From: Bradyrhizobium hereditatis
Lineage (GTDB): Bacteria; Pseudomonadota; Alphaproteobacteria; Rhizobiales; Xanthobacteraceae
Direction of reading: 5' to 3'
NCBI RefSeq assembly: GCF_020329435.1
Contig: NZ_JAGKJK010000002.1
Coordinates: 186,001-250,000, forward strand
Length of the DNA: 64,000 nt
Shown: positions 10,324 to 18,487 of the stretch, in pieces
Layout: every line of letters starts with the position of its first letter
Numbering within the stretch: the first letter of the stretch is position 1
Program-made: the position numbers and the translations under genes
The notes under the pieces: generated by a model
Told to the model about the DNA's origin: nothing
Database searches by the model: none
What the model saw: the letters and a program-made list of their open reading frames with translations, nothing else

Positions 10324-10788
10324 GCGCCGTCCTCCGGCGTCTTCCCGTCGATGGTGCCAAAACTGGACGCGAAGGGGCCCATTGCGCCTCAAATCTCTGC
10401 GCTTCGCCGGGCGTGTCCGGCCGAGAGGCCACGACTCGGCACCATTGCCGCATCCACCCTGGCCTCGCGCCCGCTCATTTCCAGACGAAATTTGCTGGCT
10501 TGCCATGAACATTTCGAGCGCGAAAAAGGGCCTCGGCCGTCCCCAACCCGGTTCGGCTCTTCACCACTTAGTAACGGCACTTAGCGTTAAGAAAGCGTTG
10601 ATGATCCTCGACGGGTTTTGCGCGCATTTGAGACACCGAAAAATGGTGATGCGCCCCCCACACAGCTATCGAAAATACCGGGTGGAACTCGGCCGCCTCG
10701 TTGCGTCGCTGCTAGGTAAAAGAGTAGTAAACGCCGTTGTCGCTTGAACACGATGTTGCCGCCTTTACGCCCCGCTTGAGATTAGAAA
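10324..10788. other. Divergent intergenic region, dcw promoter side, no mraZ
   Basis: This 465-base stretch lies between divergent rsmH and the AmpD-like amidase. I translated it in both directions and saw no MraZ-like protein and no other convincing gene. The part next to rsmH is GC-rich; the part from about 10560 to 10790 is more AT-rich and probably holds both promoters. I could not pick a convincing -35/-10 pair or MraZ-box repeats by eye. Confidence 0.5.
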
Positions 10789-11655
10789 ATGGCTACAGGT
10801 TCGTTCGGATCCGCTGCTATTGATTCGAAGCGTCAACGGGCCCTTTCCGTGCCCAGGGCCAATGCCGACATGAAGACTTTTACTCCCGACTCATCGATCG
10901 CTTCCGACGTCATCCCTTCGCCGAACTATGGCGAGCGCAACAACGGCCGCGTCGCCGACATGATCCTGCTGCACTACACCGGCATGCCGGATGTGGAAGG
11001 CGCGATCGCCCAGCTCTGCACCCCCGGTACCGACGTCTCAGCCCACTACATCGTGCTGGAGGACGGCCGCATCGTGCAGTCCGTGCCCGAAGCCATGCGC
11101 GCCTGGCACGCCGGTGTATCCGCTTGGGCCGGCGAGGAAGACATCAATTCCTGCTCGATCGGCGTCGAGATCATCAATCGCGGCCACGACTGGGGCTATC
11201 CGGACTTCCCGTCGCGCCAGATCGCCGCCGTGATCGCGCTGTGCCGCGGCATCATGCTCCGCCGCAAGATCCCGGCGCATCGCGTGCTCGCGCATTCCGA
11301 CGTCGCGCCTGCGCGCAAGAAGGACCCCGGTGAAAAATTCCCGTGGCACCTCCTGGCGAATTCCGGCGTCGGCCACTGGGTGCAGCCGGCGCCGATCGTG
11401 CGCGGCGAAACGCTCAAGCTCGGCAGCATCGGCGACGACGTCGCCGGACTGCAGGCAGCGCTCGCCAAATACGGCTACAACATCCCGACCCATGGCAAGT
11501 TCGATGGGCCGACCATGGAAGTGGTGACCGCCTTCCAGCGTCACTTCCGTCCCGCACGCGTCGACGGCATCGCCGATCTCTCGACCATCAGCACGCTGCA
11601 CGCGCTGCTGGCGAGCCTGCCGGCCGATGCGATGACGACGATGGCAGTGAGGTAG
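10789..11655 (+). CDS. AmpD-like N-acetylmuramoyl-L-alanine amidase
   Basis: A 288-residue enzyme with an Amidase_2 domain (about residues 40-185) and a C-terminal peptidoglycan-binding repeat (about 205-270, LGSIGDDVAGLQAALAKYGY). Zinc ligands are visible as the His in LLHYTG and the His/Asp in VLAHSDVAPARKKDPGEKF. It would cut the amide between N-acetylmuramic acid (or anhydro-MurNAc) and L-Ala, in cell-wall recycling or remodelling. No clear signal peptide, which favours a cytoplasmic AmpD-type role. An alternative start is the ATG at 10870 (MKTFTPDSS), since the first 27 residues look unlike the family. It faces away from the dcw operon, a functional neighbour. Confidence 0.9.
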   Translation: MATGSFGSAAIDSKRQRALSVPRANADMKTFTPDSSIASDVIPSPNYGERNNGRVADMILLHYTGMPDVEGAIAQLCTPGTDVSAHYIVLEDGRIVQSVPEAMRAWHAGVSAWAGEEDINSCSIGVEIINRGHDWGYPDFPSRQIAAVIALCRGIMLRRKIPAHRVLAHSDVAPARKKDPGEKFPWHLLANSGVGHWVQPAPIVRGETLKLGSIGDDVAGLQAALAKYGYNIPTHGKFDGPTMEVVTAFQRHFRPARVDGIADLSTISTLHALLASLPADAMTTMAVR

Positions 11656-11672
11656 GTCACGGTACTCTCCGC

Positions 11673-11759
11673 CGTCATTGCGAGCGAAGCGAAGCAATCC
11701 ATCGCTCCACACGCGCGGATAGATGGATTGCTTCGTCGCTTACGCTCCTCGCAATGACG
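11673..11759. repeat. Inverted repeat, CATTGCGAGCG family
   Basis: Outer arms CGTCATTGCGAGCG and CTCGCAATGACG enclose CGAAGCAATCCATC and GATGGATTGCTTCG. Related copies are at 38208-38319, 58377-58454 and 60738-60856. It lies between convergent genes (amidase and sigma factor) and may act as a shared hairpin at transcript ends. Confidence 0.85.
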
Positions 11760-11765
11760 GAGGAA

Positions 11766-13007
11766 CTAGTTGCGATCCATCTCCGCGATCCTTCGCGCAT
11801 AATACCGCCGCAACGGCTCCAACTGCGTCGCCGCCGTCGCTTTCAGATACGCCTCGCGCGCCGCGTCGCGTCGACCGAGCCGGCGCAACAGATCCGCTCG
11901 AACCGCCGGCAGCAGCTCATACCCCTTCAGCCCGCCGCGCGCCTCCAGCGCGTTGACCAGATCGAGCGCCCGCGCCGGCCCGTCGACCATCGCCACCGCC
12001 GCCGCGTGGTTGAGTTCGATCACTGGCGACGGGCTGATCCGCAGCAGCACCTCGTAGAGGCCGACGATCTGCCGCCAATCGGTGTCTTCGTAACTCGGCG
12101 CACGCGCATGCAGCGCCGCGATCGCCGCCTGCACCGCATAGGACTGCGGCCGCCCCGGCATCCGCAGCGCCTCTTCCACAAGAAGCAATCCTTCCGAAAT
12201 TTGCGCACGGTCCCAGAGCGTCCGATCCTGCTCTTCCAGCAGCACGATGTCGCCGCCTGCGGTAGTGCGGCCGGCACGGCGCGAATCGTGCAGCAGCATC
12301 AGGGCGAGCAAGCCCTTGATCTCGCCGCGTCCTGATATCAGCGCATCGAGCAACCGCGCCAGCCGGATCGCCTCGCGTACCAGATCGGGCCGCATCAGAT
12401 CTTCGCCTGAGGTTGCCGCATAGCCCTCGGTGAACACGAGATAGACCACGGCAAGCACGCCGTTGAGCCGCGGCGCCAGCGCGTCGCGGTCAGGCACCTC
12501 ATAGGGAATGCCAGCGAGACGGATCTTCTGCTTTGCCCGCAACAGGCGCTGCGCCATCGCGTCTTCGCTAACGAGAAAGCCGCGCGCGACCTCGGCAGTC
12601 GTTAGCCCGCATACGGTGCGCAGTGTCAGCGCCACCTGTACCTCGGCGGCAAAGGACGGATGGCAGCAGGTGAAAATCAACCGCAGCATGTCGTCTTCGA
12701 GCATGCCGTTGTCATCGTCGCACGGCGCCGACGCGTTGAGCAGCAGCTCATGCGTCAGCGCCTCACGCTTGCCGCGAAAGGCAATGCTCCGCCTGACCCG
12801 ATCGATCGCCTTGTTGCGGCCGACATTGACCAGCCACGCGCGAGGATTGGCGGGCAGGCCGGTGGTCGGCCAGCGTTCCAGCGCTACCGCCACCGCATCC
12901 TGCAGGGCATCTTCCGCCAGATCGAAATCACCGACGAGGCGGATCAGCGTGGACAGCGCCCGCCCCGCCTCGTCGCGGAATATTTTCTCGATTTCGACGG
13001 GTGTCAT
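11766..13007 (-). CDS. ECF42-type RNA polymerase sigma factor
   Basis: A 413-residue extracytoplasmic-function sigma factor with an unusually long C-terminus. Sigma region 2 is at about residues 12-75 (DFDLAEDALQDAVAVALERWP, split here as DFDLAEDALQDAV and VALERWP), region 4 at about 110-165 (RTVCGLTTAEVARGFLVSE), and a helical C-terminal extension of about 220 residues (LTEGYAA, EIKGLLALMLLHDSRR, HAAAVAMVDGPARAL) follows. This build is typical of the ECF42 group, which lacks an anti-sigma factor and instead neighbours a DGPF/YCII protein. That partner is immediately upstream, 14 bases away, on the same strand. Target genes unknown. Confidence 0.93.
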   Translation of the reverse strand: MTPVEIEKIFRDEAGRALSTLIRLVGDFDLAEDALQDAVAVALERWPTTGLPANPRAWLVNVGRNKAIDRVRRSIAFRGKREALTHELLLNASAPCDDDNGMLEDDMLRLIFTCCHPSFAAEVQVALTLRTVCGLTTAEVARGFLVSEDAMAQRLLRAKQKIRLAGIPYEVPDRDALAPRLNGVLAVVYLVFTEGYAATSGEDLMRPDLVREAIRLARLLDALISGRGEIKGLLALMLLHDSRRAGRTTAGGDIVLLEEQDRTLWDRAQISEGLLLVEEALRMPGRPQSYAVQAAIAALHARAPSYEDTDWRQIVGLYEVLLRISPSPVIELNHAAAVAMVDGPARALDLVNALEARGGLKGYELLPAVRADLLRRLGRRDAAREAYLKATAATQLEPLRRYYARRIAEMDRN

Positions 13008-13021
13008 GCCATCGCTGGACG

Positions 13022-13372
13022 TCAGTCATACACCATGATCGGCCTGACCTCGATCGAACCCATCTTGGCGGTGGGAATCCTGGCCGCAATGCCCAGGGCT
13101 TCATCGAGATCCTTGGCCTCGATCAGATAATAGCCGCCGAGCTGCTCGCGGGTCTCCGCAAACGGACCGTCCGTGGTCAACATCTTGCCGTCGCGAACGC
13201 GCACGGTCGTGGCGGTCGCCGTCATTTGCAGGGCGTCGCCGGCCTTGAAGTTGCCGCTCTGGATGATGGATTGGGTGAATGCGCGGTATTCCGCGGTCAG
13301 CTTCTGGAGCTCGGAAGCGTCCATCTTCGCCTGCTCGGCTTCGTTTCGATAGATCAACAACAGATACTGCAT
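13022..13372 (-). CDS. YCII-related (DGPF) protein, ECF42 partner
   Basis: A 116-residue soluble protein with the ferredoxin-like YCII fold. It starts MQYLLLIYRNEAEQ and carries TTDGPFAETREQLGGYYLIE (about 66-85), the DGPF signature of ECF42-associated proteins. It is the first gene of a two-gene unit with the sigma factor, separated by 14 bases. In ECF42 systems these small proteins are the regulon partners or suspected regulators of the sigma factor; the mechanism is not established. Length and motif are normal. Confidence 0.93.
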   Translation of the reverse strand: MQYLLLIYRNEAEQAKMDASELQKLTAEYRAFTQSIIQSGNFKAGDALQMTATATTVRVRDGKMLTTDGPFAETREQLGGYYLIEAKDLDEALGIAARIPTAKMGSIEVRPIMVYD

Positions 13373-13520
13373 TTTTTGAAACTCCTTCTAACCGGCTGGA
13401 TCGCCGACAACCAGTCGAATGGACTTCCCGCAAAACGACATGGTCACGGAATTTTTTTCGGTCGGCCGCCGTCCCTTGACGGAACGACTTCATATCCGGA
13501 GCATGATCGCCGGCGGGTGT

Positions 13521-13952
13521 TCAAGGCCTCCCGGCTGCCCCGGCGAGCCGCCGCTTCAACTCCCTGACCTCTTCGAACCGCTTTGTCACGTCGCGCATCA
13601 CCGCCATCGTGCCCCCGACCTCCTGCTCGTTGTCTCGCAACAACACAATGGTGAACTCGACCGAGATGCGGCGTCCATCCCTGGTCAGTGCGGGCACCGA
13701 CAACAGGTCGCCGTGGCCGTAGCGGCTCGTCCCCGTCGCCATCGTGTGGCGAAATCCTTCCCAATGCCGGGCGCGCAAATTCTCGGGAATAATGATGTCG
13801 AGCGATTGGCCGTTTGCCTCTTCGGCCGAAAAGCCGAATATCCGCTCCGCGCCTGGATTCCAGAATGTAATGTGTCCCTCGCGATCGGTCGCAACGATCG
13901 CGTCAGAGGCACTGCGCAGCAGTGCCTCTCCAAGAGCGGCAGGAATTTTCAT
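13521..13952 (-). CDS. Stand-alone PAS domain protein
   Basis: A 143-residue protein made of one PAS domain: SASDAIVATDREGHITFWN (14-32), PGAERIFGFSAEEANGQSLD, and a PAC-like end GGTMAVMRDVTKRFEEVREL. It lacks any visible output domain such as histidine kinase, GGDEF or HTH, so it is either a free sensor module that binds another protein or a leftover from a larger sensor. No membrane segment. Ligand not predictable; a heme-type FixL motif is not evident. It lies upstream of and divergent from rnpB. Confidence 0.85.
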   Translation of the reverse strand: MKIPAALGEALLRSASDAIVATDREGHITFWNPGAERIFGFSAEEANGQSLDIIIPENLRARHWEGFRHTMATGTSRYGHGDLLSVPALTRDGRRISVEFTIVLLRDNEQEVGGTMAVMRDVTKRFEEVRELKRRLAGAAGRP

Positions 13953-14046
13953 CGCGCATCAACTCATCATTGCCGGTCAGCATTCAATTCCGTGATGTCG
14001 CCGGTGTCAAAATCGGAGATGGAACCCGATTAACCATCGCTTTCCC

Positions 14047-14076
14047 TTGACGCAGGCCATCGGAATCCCCATTCGT
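14047..14076 (+). promoter_or_regulatory. Candidate rnpB promoter
   Basis: TTGACG at 14047-14052 matches a -35 box, and CATTCG at about 14070-14075 sits 17 bases further as a weak -10. A start about 7-8 bases downstream would match the 5' end of the RNase P RNA helix P1. The -10 is poor, so this is a positional call. Confidence 0.4.
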
Positions 14077-14082
14077 AAGGTG

Positions 14083-14504
14083 TCAGTCGGCCGGACGGCC
14101 GCTCCCGCTATGGTCGAAAGGCTGCGGGAGAGGAAAGTCCGGGCTCCATCGACATGCGGTGCCGGATAACGTCCGGCGGGGGTGACCCCAGGGAAAGTGC
14201 CACAGAGACTGAACCGCCCGCCTTCGCCCTCCGGGGCGTTGGCGCGGTAAGGGTGAAAAGGTGCGGTAAGAGCGCACCGCGTTTCCGGCAACGGAGACGG
14301 CATGGCAAACCCCACCGGGAGCAAAACCGAATAGGGACGGCAACGCGGGCAGTTCGCGAAAGCGATAACGCCGCAGGGCGATGTCAGGCCCGTCGTCCGG
14401 GTAGGTTGCCCGAGTCCATGCGCGAGCATGGTCCCAGAGGAATGGCCGTCACGTACCATTCGCAAGAATGGTGCCCTACAGAACCCGGCTTACAGGCTGG
14501 CTGA
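14083..14504 (+). ncRNA. rnpB: RNase P RNA, class A (alphaproteobacterial)
   Basis: About 420 bases with the universal RNase P core: GAGGAAAGTCCGGGCTCC near the 5' end, GGGTGACCCCAGGGAAAGTG with GCCACAGAGA next, GGCAAACCCCACCGGGAGCA in the middle, and AGAACCCGGCTTACAGG at the 3' end. Helix P1 closes the molecule: TCAGTCGGCC at 14084 pairs with GGCTGGCTGA ending at 14504, with two G-U wobbles. This ribozyme removes the 5' leader of pre-tRNAs together with the RnpA protein. Ends are set from the P1 pairing and could differ by a few bases. Long open frames on both strands here are shadows. Confidence 0.95.
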
Positions 14505-14573
14505 TATCTGATGAATGAGGGGTTCGGCGCGAACACGCCGGACCCCTCGCCATTTGTGGCCTCGCGCAGAACC

Positions 14574-14655
14574 GTAGCCCGCATGAGCGTAGCGACATGC
14601 AGGGCGGTTTGGTGGTTAGATTTGTCCCGGATGTCGCTGCGCTTACCCGGGCCAC
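14574..14655. repeat. Degenerate REP-like repeat, GTAGCCCG family
   Basis: GTAGCCCGCATGAGCGTAGC at the left and CCCGGATGTCGCTGCGCTTA then CCCGGGCCAC at the right form an imperfect inverted pair. The motif is the same as the sharper copies at 21832-21972 and 57129-57198. It lies just downstream of rnpB. Confidence 0.6.
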
Positions 14656-14677
14656 GTTTTTCGCGTGCGGGTCGACC

Positions 14678-15405
14678 TCAGTCGCGCCCGGCCTCGGCGA
14701 TCGCCTGCGCCAGGCGCGGCGGATTGCTAAAGAACATCTCATGGCTGCCGTCGCATTCGACCAGACGGAACAGGCCGAGGCGCTCCGACAGCCGCGGATG
14801 CCATGGCAGGCTGTGCGGCAAGGCAATGTCCTGCCGGCAATTGACATAGGATTTTCCGACCGGCAGCTCCGCCAGCGGACGCTTCAGCGTGATCTTGTCA
14901 GTGAATGTCCGGTAGGGATGCGGATTGAGTCTGGCATAGGCGGACCTTGCCAGCTCGACGTCGGCGTCGTTGATGAAGGCATCGCGCCAGATTTCGAACG
15001 GCAGCATGACGGCATTGTTGTTGGCGGCGGCCACCGCATCGAACAGGCCGACATAGTGCGGCGGCACCATGTCGTTGAGACACTGCCCGTCCAGCGGCAC
15101 GAAGGCGTTGACATAGACGAGGCGCTTGATCCTGTCGGTGAGACGGTCGGCGACGCCCGAAATCACCATTCCTCCGTAGGAGTGACCAACCAGCCTGATG
15201 TCGCGCAGATCGTTCCTTTCGATATATGCGACGATCGACGCGATCGCCTGCTCAAGCCCCGTTGCGCCGCGGTCGTCATCCCTGTTGTTGCCGGCGACCG
15301 TCGGCAATGCACGACATGGCCGGCTTTTCCCAAATGCCCGGCCACCGCTTCCATCTCGGCGCCGGTGTGCCACGCGCCGTGAACCAGTACGTAAGTGTCT
15401 GCCAT
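14678..15405 (-). pseudogene. Frameshifted alpha/beta hydrolase (esterase-like)
   Basis: The N-terminal frame starts at the ATG 15405 (MADTYVLVHGAWHTGAEMEA) and reads normally to about GHVVHC, then similarity moves to a second frame from about 15300 (TVAGNNRDDDRGATGLEQAI) that runs through the nucleophile elbow LVGHSYGGMV and ends with CDGSHEMFFSNPP at 14678. A single-base indel near 15300 therefore splits an otherwise complete hydrolase of about 240 residues. All other landmarks (oxyanion HGAW, Ser in GHSYGG, C-terminal His in GSHE) survive, so the lesion is recent or a sequencing error. It is a paralogue of the intact gene at 16770-17486. Confidence 0.8.
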
Positions 15406-15518
15406 TGCCGTCTCCTCCGATTTTTTTGAATCGAACCTTGATAGAAACAGCCGTTCGCCAGGGATGGCCGGATTCGGCCACCGCCATCGCCTGATTGCGC
15501 CAAGTAATCGAGTTAGGT

Positions 15519-15736
15519 CTAGCGCACGATGGAATTAGGTTTGATTGCGGCCACGAAGAAGGTCCGCTCCCTCTCCCGCTTGCGGGGGAGGGTCGGGGTG
15601 GGGGTGTCTCCGCGGGCGAAACTGCCTGAGTGGAGAGAGCCCCCACCCGGCGCTTCGCGCCGACCTCCCCCGCAAGCGGAAGAGGTGAAGCGCGTCTGCG
15701 GCCAAATCCATCTAACCAAAAATCATAATGCTCTAG
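15519..15736 (+). mobile_element. MITE-like element, copy A (218 bp)
   Basis: This 218-base element has a second copy of the same length, inverted, at 31027-31244. Ends are imperfect terminal inverted repeats starting CTAG: CTAGCGCACGATGG on the left and CTAGAGCATTATGA when read inwards from the right. The interior is a long imperfect palindrome with CTCTCCCGCTTGCGGGGGAG, GGGGTGGGGG and CCCCCACC blocks and a small GGCGC-TTC-GCGCC hairpin. It encodes nothing and could only move with a transposase in trans. Its right end overlaps the end of the araC-type gene: the TAG stop at 15733-15735 lies in the terminal CTAG. Confidence 0.75.
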
Positions 15737-16698
15737 CGCTGCTGCCGGAAGGCACCCGGCGTCATGCCTAGATATTTTCGGCACTGGCGGATGAAGTGGG
15801 AAGGATCTGATAGTCCAACCCGGAGACCAATTCCGCCGACGCTGATGCAATCGAACCGCGGTTCGCTCAGCATCCGACGCGCCACCGCCATGCGGCAATC
15901 ATTGAGCAGGCCGCTGAAGGTCAGGCCCGCTTTGTTGAGGCAGCGGTGCAAGGTCCGCTCCGAAACGTGCAGATGCTTGGCCACGGTTGCAGCCGTCAAT
16001 CCCGGCTCGGCGTAGCGCAGCCGGATCACCCGGCCGATCTCGTCTAGGAGCTTTACGCCATCGCGCTGCTCCGCGGGCGTAGCGGGAATCTCGCTTCCGT
16101 ACGCTAGCGCCAGCAGTGATCCGAGCTGGTCGGTCAGGACCTGCGCCGGCAAGGGCCGCTCGATGGCGAGCTGCGGCGTCAACTGGCGCGCAAACGCGCT
16201 GAGCACCGCGCCCCAGCCAGAGCGACCGTCGATCCGCTCCCCGATGCGCTGGTCGGGATCGGTGATCCAGGATTCGACCCATGCGATCGGCAGCTCCAGC
16301 GACAGCGTGTTCGAGGTCTGCGGAAAGTTAAATTCATAGCAACGCCGGGAGTCCAGCAGCACGAGATCGGAAGGCAGCAGAAGCGACGAGCGTCCGTTCT
16401 GTGAGGCCGTCCAGGCATTATCAGTCTTGCACAGAAGGTAATAGTAGTTGGTCCCACTGCGAGCGAGGCTCGCCTTTCGGCGATAGACGTGCTGCGCCGA
16501 ACCCTCGACACGGTTGATGCCGATGGTGTCGAGCTGCCCACGCTCGATCGAGCAGTCGAAGCCCGAGCGAACCGGCGTCGTAATGTCCATTTCCAGAAAG
16601 CATTCGCAGACGGCGCCGATCCAATAATCCAGGCGCCGTTCGGGCTCGACCAGGCCGGTCGACCACGTCTCGATGACTGCCGTCGTTCTGGCCGCCAT
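15733..16698 (-). CDS. AraC-family transcriptional regulator
   Basis: About 321 residues: an N-terminal AraC-binding-like ligand domain (about 1-200) and a C-terminal two-helix-turn-helix AraC domain (about 220-320; GLTAATVAKHLHVSERTLHR and VGLSDPSHFIRQCRKYLGMT). Start at 16698 (MAARTTAVIETW) is preferred because GGAGGG lies about 7 bases upstream; a frame extending to 16752 lacks such a site. It lies between two related hydrolase genes on the same strand and probably controls them. The stop codon is inside the terminal repeat of a MITE-like element, so the native C-terminus may have been slightly changed. Confidence 0.9.
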   Translation of the reverse strand: MAARTTAVIETWSTGLVEPERRLDYWIGAVCECFLEMDITTPVRSGFDCSIERGQLDTIGINRVEGSAQHVYRRKASLARSGTNYYYLLCKTDNAWTASQNGRSSLLLPSDLVLLDSRRCYEFNFPQTSNTLSLELPIAWVESWITDPDQRIGERIDGRSGWGAVLSAFARQLTPQLAIERPLPAQVLTDQLGSLLALAYGSEIPATPAEQRDGVKLLDEIGRVIRLRYAEPGLTAATVAKHLHVSERTLHRCLNKAGLTFSGLLNDCRMAVARRMLSEPRFDCISVGGIGLRVGLSDPSHFIRQCRKYLGMTPGAFRQQR

Positions 16699-16769
16699 GC
16701 CCTGCCCTCCGCGATCGGCTTCGATCACCGGACCCCAGATTGTTGGGCGCACGGCAGAGAGTCAATCCA

Positions 16770-17486
16770 CTACGCAGCGATCTTCTGCAAGAGCGCCATC
16801 AGCGCTTCCGGCGCGGTGACGTTCGGCGAATGGCTGGCGTCGATCTCGTAGTAGCTCCAGGCGGGGTCGCCCTTCGTCATCCTGGCGAACGGTCCGAACG
16901 TGTCGGCCGGCGTAATCCGCGTGGCGTAGATGTAGCTGCGTGGCAGCGTCAGCGGTCCGCCCTGCAGCTTGAGTTGTGTTTCGAAGCATTTGATCGGCAT
17001 GTCGACGCGGCGGGCGTTGAGCCACTCGAGGTCCGCAGGCGAGGTATCCGGCGGCGTTGGGTTCGGCGGCACGCGCCAGCCGTCGCCGGCCTTCGCCAGT
17101 TCTTCCATCCGCGCCCGCGCGGCCTCATTGAGGTCGAGCAGCGATTGGCCGTCCTGCGGCACGAAGGCGTCGACATAGATGAGTTGCCTCACCTTGTCGC
17201 GGGCGCGGTCGGCGACACCGGTCGCCACCATGCCGCCATAGCTGTGCCCGATCAGCACGATGTCGCGCAGATCCTCATACTTGATGACGTTCAATACGTC
17301 CTCGATATGCGTATCGAGAGTGATCGCCGGATGCGCCAGATGCGCGCGCTCGCCGAGGCCGGTGTAGCACGGCGTGACTAGGCGATGCCCGGCCGCCTGC
17401 ATCAGCGGATGCATCTTCTTCCACGCCCAGCCTGCGGACCATGCGCCGTGACAGACGAGGAAGGTTTTCGCAGGCGTTGTGTTCAT
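16770..17486 (-). CDS. Alpha/beta hydrolase, esterase-like
   Basis: A 238-residue cytoplasmic serine hydrolase. It shows an oxyanion-hole segment FLVCHGAWSAGWAWKKM (9-25), the nucleophile elbow LIGHSYGGMVATG (about 98-110), and the catalytic His in IDASHSPNVTAP near the C-terminus. The family includes methyl-ester and hydroxynitrile-lyase-like enzymes; substrate not predictable. It is transcribed towards the AraC regulator (72-base gap), and the regulator towards a frameshifted paralogue, suggesting an inducible degradative locus built by gene duplication. Confidence 0.9.
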   Translation of the reverse strand: MNTTPAKTFLVCHGAWSAGWAWKKMHPLMQAAGHRLVTPCYTGLGERAHLAHPAITLDTHIEDVLNVIKYEDLRDIVLIGHSYGGMVATGVADRARDKVRQLIYVDAFVPQDGQSLLDLNEAARARMEELAKAGDGWRVPPNPTPPDTSPADLEWLNARRVDMPIKCFETQLKLQGGPLTLPRSYIYATRITPADTFGPFARMTKGDPAWSYYEIDASHSPNVTAPEALMALLQKIAA

Positions 17487-17577
17487 CGAGCCGTTTCCAT
17501 CAGGTTATTGTTGAAGGCTTTAATTGGGATAGTACCTGCCCGATCCATCGTGTAAACGTCGGCACAAATTCAACGTC

Positions 17578-17657
17578 GTCATTCCGGGATGGTCCGAAGG
17601 ACCAGACCCGGAATCTCGAGATTCCGGGTTCGATGCTCTGCATCGCCCCGGAATGAC
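17578..17657. repeat. Inverted repeat, GTCATTCCGGG family
   Basis: Arms GTCATTCCGGG and CCCCGGAATGAC with AATCTCGAGATT in the middle, as at 2904-3002. It ends 13 bases before the GTG start of the TauE-like gene, so it occupies that gene's upstream region. Confidence 0.85.
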
Positions 17658-17670
17658 GGGGGAATAAAGA

Positions 17671-18414
17671 GTGGATTTAACCACCTACGCTGTTCTGCTG
17701 GCCGGAGCGCTCGCCGGCGGCTTCGTCTCGGGCCTTTCCGGATTTGGCACGGCCCTGATGGCGCTGGGGATCTGGCTTTATATCGTACCGCCGTCGATTG
17801 CCGTGCCGCTGGTGCTGATCTGTTCGGTCAGCTCGCAGATTTCGACGCTGCCATCGGTGTGGAAAGTGATCGACTTCAAGCTGGCCTTGCCCTTCGTTGC
17901 CGGTGGTCTCATCGGCATGCCGATCGGGGCGCTGCTGGTCGCGCGCGCCGATCCACAAGATTTCAAGCTTAGCGTCGGCGTGATGCTGCTGGTGTTTCCG
18001 GCCGCCCTCTATTTCATCCAGAAGCCGATGGCGTTCCGCTTCGGCGGCCGCCTGGCCGACGCCTGCATCGGGTTTGCCGGCGGCATTCTCGGCGGCCTCG
18101 CCGGCCTGTCGGGCCCGCTGCCGACACTGTGGGCCAGCATACGCGGCTGGACCAAGCACCAGCGCCGCGGTGTCTTCCAGATCTTCAATGGCAGCGTGCT
18201 CGGCGCTGCGCTCATCCTGCAGATAGCCAGCGGTTTCGTGAAACTGGACGTGCTCTGGCTGGCCATGCTGGCATTGCCTGGTACGCTGATCGGCGCCCAT
18301 CTCGGCATGCGAACCTATCACGCGCTGAACGACCGCAATTTCTACGATGTCGTGCTGGGACTGCTCTTTCTGTCAGGGATCGCATTGGTGTGGAGCAGCA
18401 TTGCTCCGAGGTGA
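17671..18414 (+). CDS. TauE/SafE-family anion permease
   Basis: A 247-residue inner-membrane protein with about seven or eight hydrophobic segments and two internally similar halves (GALAGGFVSGLSGFGTALM near the N-terminus; FAGGILGGLAGLSGPLPTLW at about residue 130-149), the TauE/SafE pattern. Family members export sulfite or sulfoacetate or move other small organic anions; the substrate here is unknown. It starts with GTG at 17671 directly after a palindromic repeat and has only a weak ribosome site, so a downstream start is possible. Confidence 0.9.
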   Translation: MDLTTYAVLLAGALAGGFVSGLSGFGTALMALGIWLYIVPPSIAVPLVLICSVSSQISTLPSVWKVIDFKLALPFVAGGLIGMPIGALLVARADPQDFKLSVGVMLLVFPAALYFIQKPMAFRFGGRLADACIGFAGGILGGLAGLSGPLPTLWASIRGWTKHQRRGVFQIFNGSVLGAALILQIASGFVKLDVLWLAMLALPGTLIGAHLGMRTYHALNDRNFYDVVLGLLFLSGIALVWSSIAPR

Positions 18415-18487
18415 GCGGCGCATAGCCGCCATGTGCTCCGAGTAGATTGCTGTACGCTGATCTGCAAAGCGGCTAACCAGTCGCGTC

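Noticed and set aside
13101..13493. Alternative minus-strand 130-codon frame over the YCII gene
   Set aside because: The in-frame YCII protein with the DGPF motif explains the region; the other frame is a shadow.
14007..14465. Long minus-strand open frames across rnpB
   Set aside because: They are antisense to clear RNase P RNA motifs and show only low-complexity, Arg-rich translations.
15406..15898. Upstream extension of the esterase frame to 406 codons
   Set aside because: It runs through the MITE-like element and the AraC 3' end; real similarity starts at 15405 in a different frame.
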